Source: Helicobacteraceae bacterium
GTDB taxonomy: Bacteria; Campylobacterota; Campylobacteria; Campylobacterales; Sulfurimonadaceae
DNA length: 12,514 bases
Direction: 5' to 3'
NCBI GenBank assembly: GCA_015489055.1
Contig: WFMO01000022.1
Span: forward strand, 1-12,514
This document shows positions 1 to 7,548 of the stretch, piece after piece; within the stretch, counting starts at the first letter, position 1; every line of letters starts with the position of its first letter. The position numbers and the translations under genes are program-made. The notes beneath the pieces were generated by a model. That model worked only from the letters and a program-made list of their open reading frames with translations, searched no databases and was not told the DNA's origin.

Positions 1-1929
1 ATCAAGCAATGCAAAATTTAAACGACCAACCGCCATAGCCATAGGGATAACTTTATTTGATTCATTTAGCAGCGCATCATCAAGTATAATCAAACGGATG
101 CCCTCTTCTCTTACACTTTTTATGATAGTTTCCAACAAAGTATCTAAAGACTGTTTTAGATTTTCCTTATAAGCTGTTGAGAATGTTTTATTTTTATAAA
201 AATCCTGAAAATTTGGAGATTTTGGATCTCCGAAAGATTTAAGTACGCTAAGCTTTTCATAGGTAATAATTGGTGAAACAGATTTTAATCTATGTGCATG
301 TGAAGGAACTTCTCCTAAAATATTATGCACTTCACCAAAGCCTGTGTTTAAACTCATCACAACTTTTTCACGAATCGGGTCTATCGGAGGATTTGTAACT
401 TGAGCAAACTTTTGTTTAAAAAAATCGGTAAAAGAGCGTTGTTTATTGCTAAAAGCAGCCAGTGGAGTGTCATCACCCATAGCTCCTACTGCTTCTTTTG
501 AATCCCTCATCATCGGTTCAATAATCTGCTCAACTATCTCTTGTGTAATATTGAAATAGCGCTGTTTTGCAATCAAGTCGTCGGTGGCTATCTTCTCAAG
601 CTTTAGATACTGATTTTCTGCATGCTCTTGAAGATAAATCATATGCGCATTTAACCACTTCATATAAGTATTTGAGTTTTTAAGATAATCGTTAATCTGT
701 TCATCTTTTAAAATTTGACCATATTTTAAATCAAGTCCAATCATCTCACCGGATTGAAGTCTTCCGCGTTCTTTAATATTTTTTTCATCTATATCTACCA
801 CGCCGTATTCACTAGCAATTAAAAATACATCATCTTTGGTTATAATATATTTTGAAGGTCGCAGTCCGTTTCTATCTAAGACGCAGCCAATATATCGCCC
901 ATCAGTCAGCGATACGGCAGCCGGCCCGTCCCATGCTTCAAAAACAGTTGATTGATACTCATAAAAAGCGCGTAACTCAGGATCCATATGTGGTGAATTT
1001 TGCCAAGCGCTCGGGATAACTGCGCGTGCAGCTTTAAAAAAATCCATTCCATTTACAATTAAAAATTCAAAGAAATTATCAACACTAGCACTATCTGAAG
1101 AATCTGGCTGTAAAATCGGTAAAATTCTAGATATCTCTTCATCTGTAAAAACATCACTTTTGATATGCTCTGATTTAATCTGCACATTAATTCTGTTTGC
1201 TTCAACTGAGTTTATTTCACCATTATGAGCTATACTTCTAAATGGCTGGGCTAGTTTCCACTGAGGCAAGGTATTTGTAGAAAATCGCTGATGAAATAAA
1301 GAAAACGATATCTTAAAATCTGTATCTTGCAGATCTTTATAAAACTCTTTAATATGAGTCGGCATAACCAACCCTTTATAAGAAAGCACCGATGTGGACA
1401 TAGACGCGATATAGAAATCTTTATCCTCACGCAGCATATGCTCACTTTCTTTTCTGCTAAGATACAATAATGCGTCAAAACGTCTTGAAGACACTATTGA
1501 ATCTGGCACAATAAACAATTGCATAATATGCGGCAACGTCTTTAAGGCTTCTTCACCTAATGCTTTTGTGTTAACAGGAACCTCTCTGATTAAAATAATT
1601 TTAAGATCATTGTTTGCACATATTTTCTCGACCGTGTCTAAAGCCGATAACTCTTTAGTAAAAATAGATGCTATGGCATATTGAGATGGTAATTCAACAT
1701 TTTGTTCTCGAGCAATTTTATACATAAAATCTCTTGGCATAGACATAAGCAATCCGCTGCCGTCGCCGGTTTTACCATCTGCAGCAATTGCTCCCCTGTG
1801 CATCATACGTTCAAGTGCGGTAATAGCATACTCTAAAGTTTTATTAGATGCCAAATTTTTAATATTAGCTACTATTCCAAATCCACAGTTATCTTTATAT
1901 GACCTTAGCAAGTCATTATATTTATTCAT
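1..1929 (-). CDS. gltB: Glutamate synthase (GOGAT) large subunit, N-terminal 643 residues; runs off the left edge
   Basis: This is the large subunit of glutamate synthase, which takes the amide nitrogen of glutamine and uses it to convert 2-oxoglutarate to glutamate in the cytoplasm. The frame is open from ATG at 1929 to base 1. Cys15 follows a short propeptide and is followed by GFG, as expected for the class II (Ntn) amidotransferase nucleophile exposed by cleavage. HQRFSTN (213-219) and AHNGEIN (234-240) are the other amidotransferase signatures. From about residue 430 the sequence continues into the central domain. The FMN/Fe-S synthase half and the C-terminal glucan-like domain lie outside the window; full-length family members have about 1,450-1,500 residues. 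GGAG at 1938-1941 is a good ribosome binding site. The gene is divergent from recO. The identity is secure; only the C-terminus is unseen. Confidence 0.95.
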   Translation of the reverse strand, partial: MNKYNDLLRSYKDNCGFGIVANIKNLASNKTLEYAITALERMMHRGAIAADGKTGDGSGLLMSMPRDFMYKIAREQNVELPSQYAIASIFTKELSALDTVEKICANNDLKIILIREVPVNTKALGEEALKTLPHIMQLFIVPDSIVSSRRFDALLYLSRKESEHMLREDKDFYIASMSTSVLSYKGLVMPTHIKEFYKDLQDTDFKISFSLFHQRFSTNTLPQWKLAQPFRSIAHNGEINSVEANRINVQIKSEHIKSDVFTDEEISRILPILQPDSSDSASVDNFFEFLIVNGMDFFKAARAVIPSAWQNSPHMDPELRAFYEYQSTVFEAWDGPAAVSLTDGRYIGCVLDRNGLRPSKYIITKDDVFLIASEYGVVDIDEKNIKERGRLQSGEMIGLDLKYGQILKDEQINDYLKNSNTYMKWLNAHMIYLQEHAENQYLKLEKIATDDLIAKQRYFNITQEIVEQIIEPMMRDSKEAVGAMGDDTPLAAFSNKQRSFTDFFKQKFAQVTNPPIDPIREKVVMSLNTGFGEVHNILGEVPSHAHRLKSVSPIITYEKLSVLKSFGDPKSPNFQDFYKNKTFSTAYKENLKQSLDTLLETIIKSVREEGIRLIILDDALLNESNKVIPMAMAVGRLNFALLD

Positions 1930-2152
1930 GTATAATACTCCATTTTTTATCATAAACTAAAAAACAGAAACTAAGCGTTTTTAATAGTTTTTTATATTTA
2001 CTGATAAAATCAATAATTTTAATCTCTTTTTAAAGATATTTATCCTATTAGAGATTAGGAGTTATTATTCTAACTAAAATTGTATTAAATATACTTTTAA
2101 ATATGAATATCAACTTATATTAGAAGAAATATGTGTAAAATGGAAGCAAATT
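1930..2152. promoter_or_regulatory. Divergent gltB/recO intergenic region with an inverted repeat
   Basis: This 223-bp AT-rich spacer must hold the promoters of both divergent genes. A plausible gltB -10 box (TATGAT on the minus strand) lies at 1949-1954, with no clear -35, which is common for Campylobacterota sigma-70 promoters. On the plus side TATACT (2090-2095) and TATATT (2116-2121) are possible recO -10 boxes. TAATCTCT at 2020-2027 and AGAGATTA at 2050-2057 form a perfect 8-bp inverted repeat around a 22-nt loop. It could be an operator or a leader hairpin. No small ORF with a convincing ribosome binding site is visible. The promoter placements are guesses; the repeat is directly visible. 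Confidence 0.45.
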
Positions 2153-2770
2153 ATGCAGGGATATATTGTCAACATCAACAGGGTGCGTGATGAAGATTTG
2201 ATAGTAACAGTTTTATCTAAAAACACCTTGCATACCACATATAGATTTTATGGCGCAAGACATGGAACTATAAATCTTGGATTTAAAATAGATTTCGAGC
2301 TTCAAACCTCACCACAAAGTTCTATCGCAAGATTAAAAGATGTAATGCATATCGGTTTTCCCTGGATTTACAGCCATGCTAAGTTGCGAGTATGGCAACA
2401 ATTTAATGCATTATTATACAAACATTTAAAACAGACACAAGAATTGGATAGTTTTTATTTTGACTTGTTAGATTATGCAGCAAAAACTATTGACAAGCAA
2501 AATTCCAAAAGAGTTATGGTCGAAATTTACACAAGGCTTTTAAAACTAGAAGGCCGACTGCACACCGAAAATATATGTTTTTTATGTAATGATAAAATTG
2601 AAGGTGACATAGCCTACCTAAGAGCATTTTTACCGACACATCCATCTTGTTCGCATAGATTACATGTAAGAAGTGAAGCTATGAATGAATTGATGTTGAA
2701 CAATTCATCATTTTTCTTATCAAACAAGGAAATAGATATATTATGGTTTGTTATAAACGAGGGGTTATAG
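2153..2770 (+). CDS. recO: RecO-like DNA recombination/repair protein
   Basis: This 205-residue protein matches the short RecO of Campylobacterota (E. coli RecO has about 240 residues). RecO acts in the cytoplasm with RecR to load RecA on SSB-coated single-stranded DNA and to anneal strands during gap repair. The N-terminal third (about 1-75) has the beta-rich OB-fold pattern, opening with GYIVNINRVRDEDLIVTVLS. The rest is mainly helical. Cys142, Cys145 and Cys166 lie where many RecO proteins carry a zinc-binding cysteine group, but I see only three cysteines, with nearby His163 and His168. The ribosome binding site is weak (GGAAG about 7 nt before the ATG). An ATG 13 nt upstream is out of frame. 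The family call rests on overall resemblance rather than one diagnostic motif. Confidence 0.8.
   Translation: MQGYIVNINRVRDEDLIVTVLSKNTLHTTYRFYGARHGTINLGFKIDFELQTSPQSSIARLKDVMHIGFPWIYSHAKLRVWQQFNALLYKHLKQTQELDSFYFDLLDYAAKTIDKQNSKRVMVEIYTRLLKLEGRLHTENICFLCNDKIEGDIAYLRAFLPTHPSCSHRLHVRSEAMNELMLNNSSFFLSNKEIDILWFVINEGL
2752..2757 (+). promoter_or_regulatory. Possible -10 box (TATAAA) for the downstream RNA candidate
   Basis: TATAAA inside the last codons of recO would place a transcription start at about 2764-2770. That is exactly where the GC-rich closing helix of the RNA candidate begins. T-rich sequence lies upstream (about 2709-2718) and there is no recognisable -35. The placement fits well, but it was chosen knowing where the RNA candidate starts, so confidence is low. 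Confidence 0.3.
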
Positions 2771-2924
2771 GTACCTGAGCCTTTTAAGTGTTGCCCTTTG
2801 GGTAAAAAACACAATCTACATCGTTGAAAATCTTTGAAGCACTGATAGCTCCTGCGAATTTTTGCCTTGTATCTTATGTTTTCTTTCTTTATTAAATTAT
2901 GACATTTATTGTGCTCAGGCACTT
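2769..2924 (+). ncRNA. Candidate structured non-coding RNA with 6S-like layout
   Basis: The stretch after recO has no plus-strand ORF but has paired ends. Bases 2771-2780 (GTACCTGAGC) pair with 2913-2922 (GCTCAGGCAC) through ten positions with a single A-C mismatch, which is notable in such AT-rich DNA. Inside, GTGTT (2788-2792) and AACAC (2808-2812) enclose a GCCC/GGGT hairpin at 2793-2803. As an alternative, CACAAT (2810-2815) can pair with ATTGTG (2908-2913). A small GCGAA/TTTGC hairpin sits at 2854-2865. The order of closing helix, a GUGUU segment and a small 5' hairpin resembles 6S RNA, which binds RNA polymerase. However, the long central rod is not obvious. The SRP RNA core (GGTCAGG...GGAAGGAAGCAGCC type) is absent. 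It could also be a recO 3' UTR structure. Strand and exact ends are inferred. Confidence 0.4.
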
Positions 2925-2930
2925 AAAGTA

Positions 2931-2962
2931 GTTATTAAGATAGTTTTAACTATCATAATAAC
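2931..2962. repeat. Near-perfect 32-nt inverted repeat (hairpin or operator)
   Basis: GTTATTAAGATAGTT at 2931-2945 is mirrored by AACTATCATAATAAC at 2948-2962, with one mismatched pair in 15 and a 2-nt centre. It lies between the RNA candidate and the response-regulator gene, 45 nt before the latter's ATG. No T-run follows on either strand, so it is not a classical intrinsic terminator. It may still end the upstream transcript, or it may be a dimeric regulator site or an mRNA-stabilising hairpin. Confidence 0.6.
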
Positions 2963-3007
2963 AAATGATAAATAGCCAACACAAAACTTTACACCAAATG
3001 AGTAAAT

Positions 3008-4012
3008 ATGCAAAATGTTCATCAACAAATCTTAAAGTATTTTCCTGAGATTATCATCATTATAACTATTTTCACAATAGCGCTTGTGTATATCATTCTA
3101 AAACAAAGAAAACAAGAATTACAATCAGAGTCAACTGATAATTATGAAATAGATACAAACAATACACAAAAGCAAGACAAAACACAGCAGGCGGAGACTC
3201 ATAAGTTTACAATCATACCGCCCAAAAGAGAGTTTGATGAATCTATCGAAGTTACAAAAAAGAGTTTTTCAATTTTTAACAACCTAAATATCATTGTAGC
3301 AGACGATAATGCCATCAACCAAAAAGTTATCACATCACTTTTAGCAGATTCACCTATTAAAATATACACGGCTGATAACGGGCAGGAAGTTTTTGATATT
3401 TTAGAGCGTCATAAAGACATATCGATTATATTGATGGATGCACATATGCCTGTAATGGATGGATTTGAAGCATCAAAAAAGATAAGAGAACACAAAGAGT
3501 ACAATAATATATTAGTCGTAGCACTAAGCGGAGATACCTCCACAGATGATGTTAACAAGATGAAGCTAGCAGGCATGCAAGAACATCTGAAAAAACCGCT
3601 TCAAATAGATAAGATGTTTAAGATATTTTACATGTATGCAAACAATATCGACGTCAAAAATAGTAAAGACGATATAGTATCAAGCAGTATCAACCAAGAA
3701 AAGGGTTTATTAATATCCTCAGGTGATAAAGATCTATACAAGCAGATATTGCTTGATTTTTATACTACTTATAAAAATATAGATGAATATTTATCTAAAA
3801 ATTTAATCTCAAACAACCTTCGCCAAAGCTCTGCTGTTTTACTGGATATATCGGGAGTTGCAGCAAGCATTGGTGCCCAAAGATTATCTGATTTAGCAAA
3901 AGAATATAAAGCAATTATTGACAATAACCAAGAGGTGCGTTATACGCAGATAAATCATGACTTCAAAACAGAATTGGATAAGGTTTTAACAGAACTCCAA
4001 AACTTATCTTAG
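3008..4012 (+). CDS. Membrane-anchored receiver-domain protein with a degenerate HPt-like domain
   Basis: A 334-residue signalling protein. Residues 14-31 form a hydrophobic membrane segment, so the rest should face the cytoplasm. Residues 35-90 are a polar, Gln/Lys/Asp-rich linker. Residues 93-211 are a CheY-like receiver with a complete active site: acidic Asp99 and Asp100, phospho-acceptor Asp144 (LMDAHMPVMDG), Ser174 in ALSGD, and Lys196 before Pro197. Residues 232-334 follow the HPt pattern (GLLISSGDKDLY, then GVAASIGAQRL), but the HTLKG motif reads LDISG, so Leu279 sits where the phosphorylated histidine should be. No DNA-binding or catalytic output domain and no histidine kinase core is present. 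It resembles the receiver-HPt tail of a hybrid kinase. The ribosome binding site is poor. The partner kinase is not in the window and the function is unknown. Confidence 0.85.
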   Translation: MQNVHQQILKYFPEIIIIITIFTIALVYIILKQRKQELQSESTDNYEIDTNNTQKQDKTQQAETHKFTIIPPKREFDESIEVTKKSFSIFNNLNIIVADDNAINQKVITSLLADSPIKIYTADNGQEVFDILERHKDISIILMDAHMPVMDGFEASKKIREHKEYNNILVVALSGDTSTDDVNKMKLAGMQEHLKKPLQIDKMFKIFYMYANNIDVKNSKDDIVSSSINQEKGLLISSGDKDLYKQILLDFYTTYKNIDEYLSKNLISNNLRQSSAVLLDISGVAASIGAQRLSDLAKEYKAIIDNNQEVRYTQINHDFKTELDKVLTELQNLS

Positions 4013-4041
4013 TCAATAAGGCTCAAGTTTATTGATGATAC

Positions 4042-4071
4042 TTGCATATATTTACATTTTTTTGATATACT
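4042..4071 (+). promoter_or_regulatory. Probable sigma-70-type promoter of htpG
   Basis: TTGCAT (4042-4047) and TATACT (4066-4071), 18 nt apart, form a plausible -35/-10 pair. The predicted start, around 4078, would give a 5' leader of about 25 nt before the htpG ATG. AAGGA at 4092-4096 is a strong ribosome binding site. No CIRCE element (inverted TTAGCACTC) or HspR-like HAIR repeat is seen. A weak 7-bp inverted repeat (TCAATAA 4013-4019 with TTATTGA 4029-4035) just upstream may belong to the end of the preceding gene. Confidence 0.45.
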
Positions 4072-4102
4072 TCCACTCAACTTATAAATAAAAGGAAGAA
4101 AC

Positions 4103-5995
4103 ATGGCAAAACATCAATTTCAAACAGAAGCAAATCAAATATTAAACTTAATGATACATTCTTTATACTCAAATAAAGAGATTTTTTTACGTGAACTTGT
4201 ATCTAATGCATCAGATGCGTTAGATAAGCTAAATATGCTGGTTTTAACAGATGAAAAATATAAAAATATCAAATTTAATCCCCGAATAGACATCATAGTA
4301 AACAAGGATGAAAAAACACTAACGGTTAAAGATACCGGAATCGGCATGAATGAAGAAGACTTGATTAATCATTTAGGAACAATAGCAAAATCAGGCACAA
4401 AAGCCTTTTTAGAAAATCTAAGTGGAGATCAGAAAAAAGATTCACAATTAATAGGTCAATTCGGTGTTGGATTTTACGCAGCGTTTATGGTAGCAAAAAA
4501 GGTTGAGGTTACTACAAAAAAAGCCGGCGAAGATAAAGCATATAAATGGACAAGCGCCGGTGATGGTGAATTTGAACTAGAAGAGACTACAAGTAATGAT
4601 ATCGGTACAAGCATTAAACTTTATCTAAATGACGATGAAACTGAATTTTTAGAAGAACATAGAATTACAAGCATTATTGAAAAATATTCTAATCATATTC
4701 CGTTTCCAATCTTTATGAATAAAGAACATTTTATTCCAGCAAAAAAAGATGATGACGGCAAAGAGATTGAACCTGAAAAAACTGAAATAATCAATGAGCA
4801 AATAAACAAAGCAAATGCATTATGGAGCATATCAAAATCAGAAATAAGCGATGAAGAGTATAAAGATTTCTATAAAAGCATAGCCCATGATTCAAATGAA
4901 CCGCTGCTTTGGATGCACAACAAAGCCGAAGGTGCTATAGAATATACAACTCTATTTTATATTCCGTCAAAAGCTCCGATGGATATGTACCGTGTTGATT
5001 ATACGCCGGGAATTAAGCTCTATATCAATAGAGTCTTCATCACTGATGACGATAAAGAACTTATGCCTACATATCTTAGATTTTTAAAAGGCGTTATAGA
5101 CTCTAAAGATTTACCGCTAAATGTAAGCCGTGAAATTTTACAAAGCAATGCGGTTATGGCAAAAATTAAAAACGCTTCTGTCAAAAAGGTATTATCAGAG
5201 CTGTCAAAACTTGCAAAAAATGATAAAGAAAAATATAATACTTTTATTAAAGAGTTTGGTAATGTTTTAAAAGAGGGTCTGTATGCTGATTTTGCCAATA
5301 GAGAAAAAATACTAGACTTGCTTAGATTTGCAACGCTTAATTCAGAGGAAAAAGTATCTCTTGCAGAGTTTGTAAAAAATATACCGGAAGATAAAAAAGA
5401 GATATACTATATTGCTGCAAAATCATCAGTCAATATGTTAAAAAGTAATCCTGCGCTAGAGAGATTTAAAGCAAAAGGCATAGATGTTCTTATCTTAAAC
5501 GAAGAAATTGACACTATTGTTTTTCCTATGGTTACAGAGTACAAAGAATACAAATTTGTAAATGTAAACGATGCTAAGTTTGAAGAAAGTGAAGAGGAGA
5601 AAAAAGCCCACGAAGAAGATGCTAAAGCATGTGATAGCTTAGTTAAAGAGTTTAAAAATGCACTAGCAGACGAGATAAAAGATGTGGAAATAACTTTTGA
5701 TTTAACTGATTCTGCTGCATCCATTAAAGAGGACAAAGAAGACCCATCTTACATGATGGCTCAAATGATGAAACAGATGGGACAAAACGGTGATGTGCCT
5801 GCTGTAAAACCTATCTTACAATTAAATCCAAATCATGAGTTAATCAAAAAACTTAAAGACTCTGCTGATGTGAATCTAGTTAATGATGCCGCGCATGTAC
5901 TGCTTGATCAGGCAAAACTGTTTAACGGCATGGAGATTGACGATACTCCTGAGTTCATAACAAAGCTAAATCGAATTATGCTTAAAGCACTATAA
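4103..5995 (+). CDS. htpG: Molecular chaperone HtpG (bacterial Hsp90)
   Basis: This is the bacterial Hsp90, a homodimeric ATP-driven cytoplasmic chaperone, 630 residues and full length. The N-terminal GHKL ATPase domain (1-215) shows Glu31 and Asn35 in ELVSNASDAL, the nucleotide-binding DTGIGM motif (77-82), and the lid glycines in GQFGVGFYAAF (118-128). The middle domain (about 230-500) has the YTPGIKLYINRVFI segment and LPLNVSRE with the catalytic-loop Arg343. The C-terminal dimerisation domain carries a Met-rich helix (MMAQMMKQMG). There is no MEEVD tail, as expected in bacteria. An AAGGA ribosome binding site 6 nt from the ATG supports the start. The gene is probably monocistronic. It converges on modC with no spacer: its stop TAA is immediately followed by the complement of modC's stop. 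Confidence 0.98.
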   Translation: MAKHQFQTEANQILNLMIHSLYSNKEIFLRELVSNASDALDKLNMLVLTDEKYKNIKFNPRIDIIVNKDEKTLTVKDTGIGMNEEDLINHLGTIAKSGTKAFLENLSGDQKKDSQLIGQFGVGFYAAFMVAKKVEVTTKKAGEDKAYKWTSAGDGEFELEETTSNDIGTSIKLYLNDDETEFLEEHRITSIIEKYSNHIPFPIFMNKEHFIPAKKDDDGKEIEPEKTEIINEQINKANALWSISKSEISDEEYKDFYKSIAHDSNEPLLWMHNKAEGAIEYTTLFYIPSKAPMDMYRVDYTPGIKLYINRVFITDDDKELMPTYLRFLKGVIDSKDLPLNVSREILQSNAVMAKIKNASVKKVLSELSKLAKNDKEKYNTFIKEFGNVLKEGLYADFANREKILDLLRFATLNSEEKVSLAEFVKNIPEDKKEIYYIAAKSSVNMLKSNPALERFKAKGIDVLILNEEIDTIVFPMVTEYKEYKFVNVNDAKFEESEEEKKAHEEDAKACDSLVKEFKNALADEIKDVEITFDLTDSAASIKEDKEDPSYMMAQMMKQMGQNGDVPAVKPILQLNPNHELIKKLKDSADVNLVNDAAHVLLDQAKLFNGMEIDDTPEFITKLNRIMLKAL

Positions 5996-6868
5996 TTATA
6001 ATTTTTCAATGATAGGGTGAAATGATTTTGTAATCACGCGTACCCTATCACCAATATTTAAACCCACTATTTCATCTTTTGTAGCAATAGTTTTTATCAC
6101 TTCATGCCCTACATGTAAAACTAAAATATAGATCATCTCATTTTGTGTTATCTCAAGCAGTTCCCCTATAAACTCAAACGCGGCACTTGTTTTATGTTTA
6201 AAAAATATCTGCTTTGGAGTGCCTTGGGATTTTATATGCCCATTTTCTATCCAGACAACATCACTGCAGAGCTTAAAAATTTCGCCCACATCATGGCTTA
6301 CAAGCACCGTAGTCATACCAAAGAGTTTATGAATTTCTAAAAGCTTATCTTGCAATTTTGATCTCATCTGTGCATCAAGAGCTGAAAGCGGTTCATCAAG
6401 CAATAGTATTTTTGGTTTGCAAACGACAGCACGAGCAAGTGCAACGCGTTGCTTTTGCCCGCCGGAGAGCTGATGCGGGTATCTGGTATGAAGCTCACTT
6501 AGCCCAACAACTTCCATTACTTCATCTACATAAGTTTTAGTATCTCCTTTTTTAAGAGCATACAATAGATTTTCTTTGACTGTCATATTTGGAAACAGAG
6601 CAAAATCCTGAAATACAAACCCCACACCTCTTTTTTGAGCCGGCTTATTTATCTTTGTACTTGAATTAAACCATACCTCACCACCAACTTCTATCTTACC
6701 TTTTTTAGCAATCTCTAATCCACTTAAGATTCTAAGAAGTGTGGTTTTTCCGGCACCTGATTGTCCATAAAATGCAATAAAAGCACCGTCTTTTATCTTG
6801 ATATTTACTTCTAGATCCATCAGGCCCGATGCTAAATTTAAAGGTTTTACAATATCTATATGTATCAT
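5996..6868 (-). CDS. modC: Molybdate ABC transporter ATP-binding protein ModC
   Basis: The cytoplasmic ATPase that powers molybdate import through ModB, 290 residues. ABC motifs are all present: Walker A GQSGAGKT (35-42), Q-loop Gln87, signature LSGGQ (134-138), Walker B ILLLDE (154-159), D-loop SALD and switch His192. Residues from about 230 to the end form a reduced TOBE/Mop-like domain, shorter than in E. coli ModC (about 350 residues). That may mean less oxyanion feedback, or that the separate Mop protein takes over the role. The start ATG overlaps the modB stop by 4 nt (ATGA), and AAAGG upstream supports it. It is the last gene of the operon. The family also carries tungstate; the modA and modE context favours molybdate. 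Confidence 0.93.
   Translation of the reverse strand: MIHIDIVKPLNLASGLMDLEVNIKIKDGAFIAFYGQSGAGKTTLLRILSGLEIAKKGKIEVGGEVWFNSSTKINKPAQKRGVGFVFQDFALFPNMTVKENLLYALKKGDTKTYVDEVMEVVGLSELHTRYPHQLSGGQKQRVALARAVVCKPKILLLDEPLSALDAQMRSKLQDKLLEIHKLFGMTTVLVSHDVGEIFKLCSDVVWIENGHIKSQGTPKQIFFKHKTSAAFEFIGELLEITQNEMIYILVLHVGHEVIKTIATKDEIVGLNIGDRVRVITKSFHPIIEKL
6010..6050. repeat. Nested inverted repeat in the 3' end of modC, candidate bidirectional transcription stop
   Basis: TGATAGGGT (6010-6018) pairs perfectly with ACCCTATCA (6042-6050). Nested inside, TGATT (6023-6027) pairs with AATCA (6032-6036) around a 4-nt loop. The stem is unusually GC-rich for this DNA and lies only 15 nt past the htpG stop, inside the modC coding sequence. 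No spacer exists between these convergent genes, so any htpG terminator must lie inside modC. There is no proper T-run on either side, so it is not a textbook terminator. Confidence 0.4.
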
Positions 6869-7548
6869 TTAAAACCTTTTGCAAAGTATTTTTTATTCAC
6901 AATATATACAAGCAGTAAAACACAAAAAGAGATAACAAACAGTGTTAAAGCATATTTATTTGCCTCGTGATAATTTAAAGATTCGACCTGATCATATATA
7001 GCAAGTGAAGCAACTCTTGTTTTTTGTGGAATATTTCCACCTATCATCAAAACAACGCCAAATTCTCCTATAGTATGCGCAAATGTTATAACCACACCCG
7101 TTAAAAGAGAGGGTTTAATATTTGGTAGTAAAATTTTAAAAAAAATATTAATTTTTGATTTTCCTAGTGTTGTGGCAGCTTCTAATAGTGATTTTGGAAG
7201 TGCAGCTAAGCCATTTTGAATCGGATGAACCATAAAAGGTAAACTAAATATCACAGAACCAAGAACTAAACCACCAAAAGTAAAGGTAAGTCTAAAACCA
7301 AAATACTCCTGTAAAAATCTGCCTAAAAAATTTTCCTGAGAAAAAGCAACCAAAAGATAAAAACCAAGAACAGTAGGTGGTAAAACAAGCGGCATACTTA
7401 CAATAGTTTCAATAAGCGGCTTTACATGCGATCTGCTAACTGAGAGATAATAAGCTATACATGTACCCAGTATAAGTAAAATCACTGTTGTTACAAAAGC
7501 CAATTTAAAGGTAAGCAGCATTGTAGAAATAAACATTTCATTCATCAT
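6865..7548 (-). CDS. modB: Molybdate ABC transporter permease ModB
   Basis: Inner-membrane permease of the molybdate importer, 227 residues, close to E. coli ModB (229). About five hydrophobic segments are visible (roughly 8-36, 47-69, 91-112, 146-170, 199-217). SMPLVLPPTVLGFYLL (51-66) is a ModB hallmark. The EAA loop that docks on ModC reads LLEAATTLGKSKINIFFKIL (121-140). GEFGVVLMIGGNIPQKTR (161-178) followed by LAIYDQVE is also typical. The start overlaps the end of the Mop-protein gene by 11 nt, with only a weak GGA ribosome binding site, so translation is probably coupled. A second in-frame ATG three bases later is equally possible. Confidence 0.95.
   Translation of the reverse strand: MMNEMFISTMLLTFKLAFVTTVILLILGTCIAYYLSVSRSHVKPLIETIVSMPLVLPPTVLGFYLLVAFSQENFLGRFLQEYFGFRLTFTFGGLVLGSVIFSLPFMVHPIQNGLAALPKSLLEAATTLGKSKINIFFKILLPNIKPSLLTGVVITFAHTIGEFGVVLMIGGNIPQKTRVASLAIYDQVESLNYHEANKYALTLFVISFCVLLLVYIVNKKYFAKGFK

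Noticed and set aside
2614..2922. 102-codon minus-strand ORF over the end of recO and the RNA candidate
   Set aside because: It is antisense to recO, has a low-complexity Cys/Lys-rich sequence with no family resemblance, and its start coincides with the closing helix. It is better explained as a shadow.
2769..2924. SRP (4.5S) RNA, tmRNA or tRNA as identity of the RNA candidate
   Set aside because: The SRP tetraloop core, the tmRNA acceptor ends with CCA, and any tRNA T-loop (GTTCRA) with acceptor stem are all absent.
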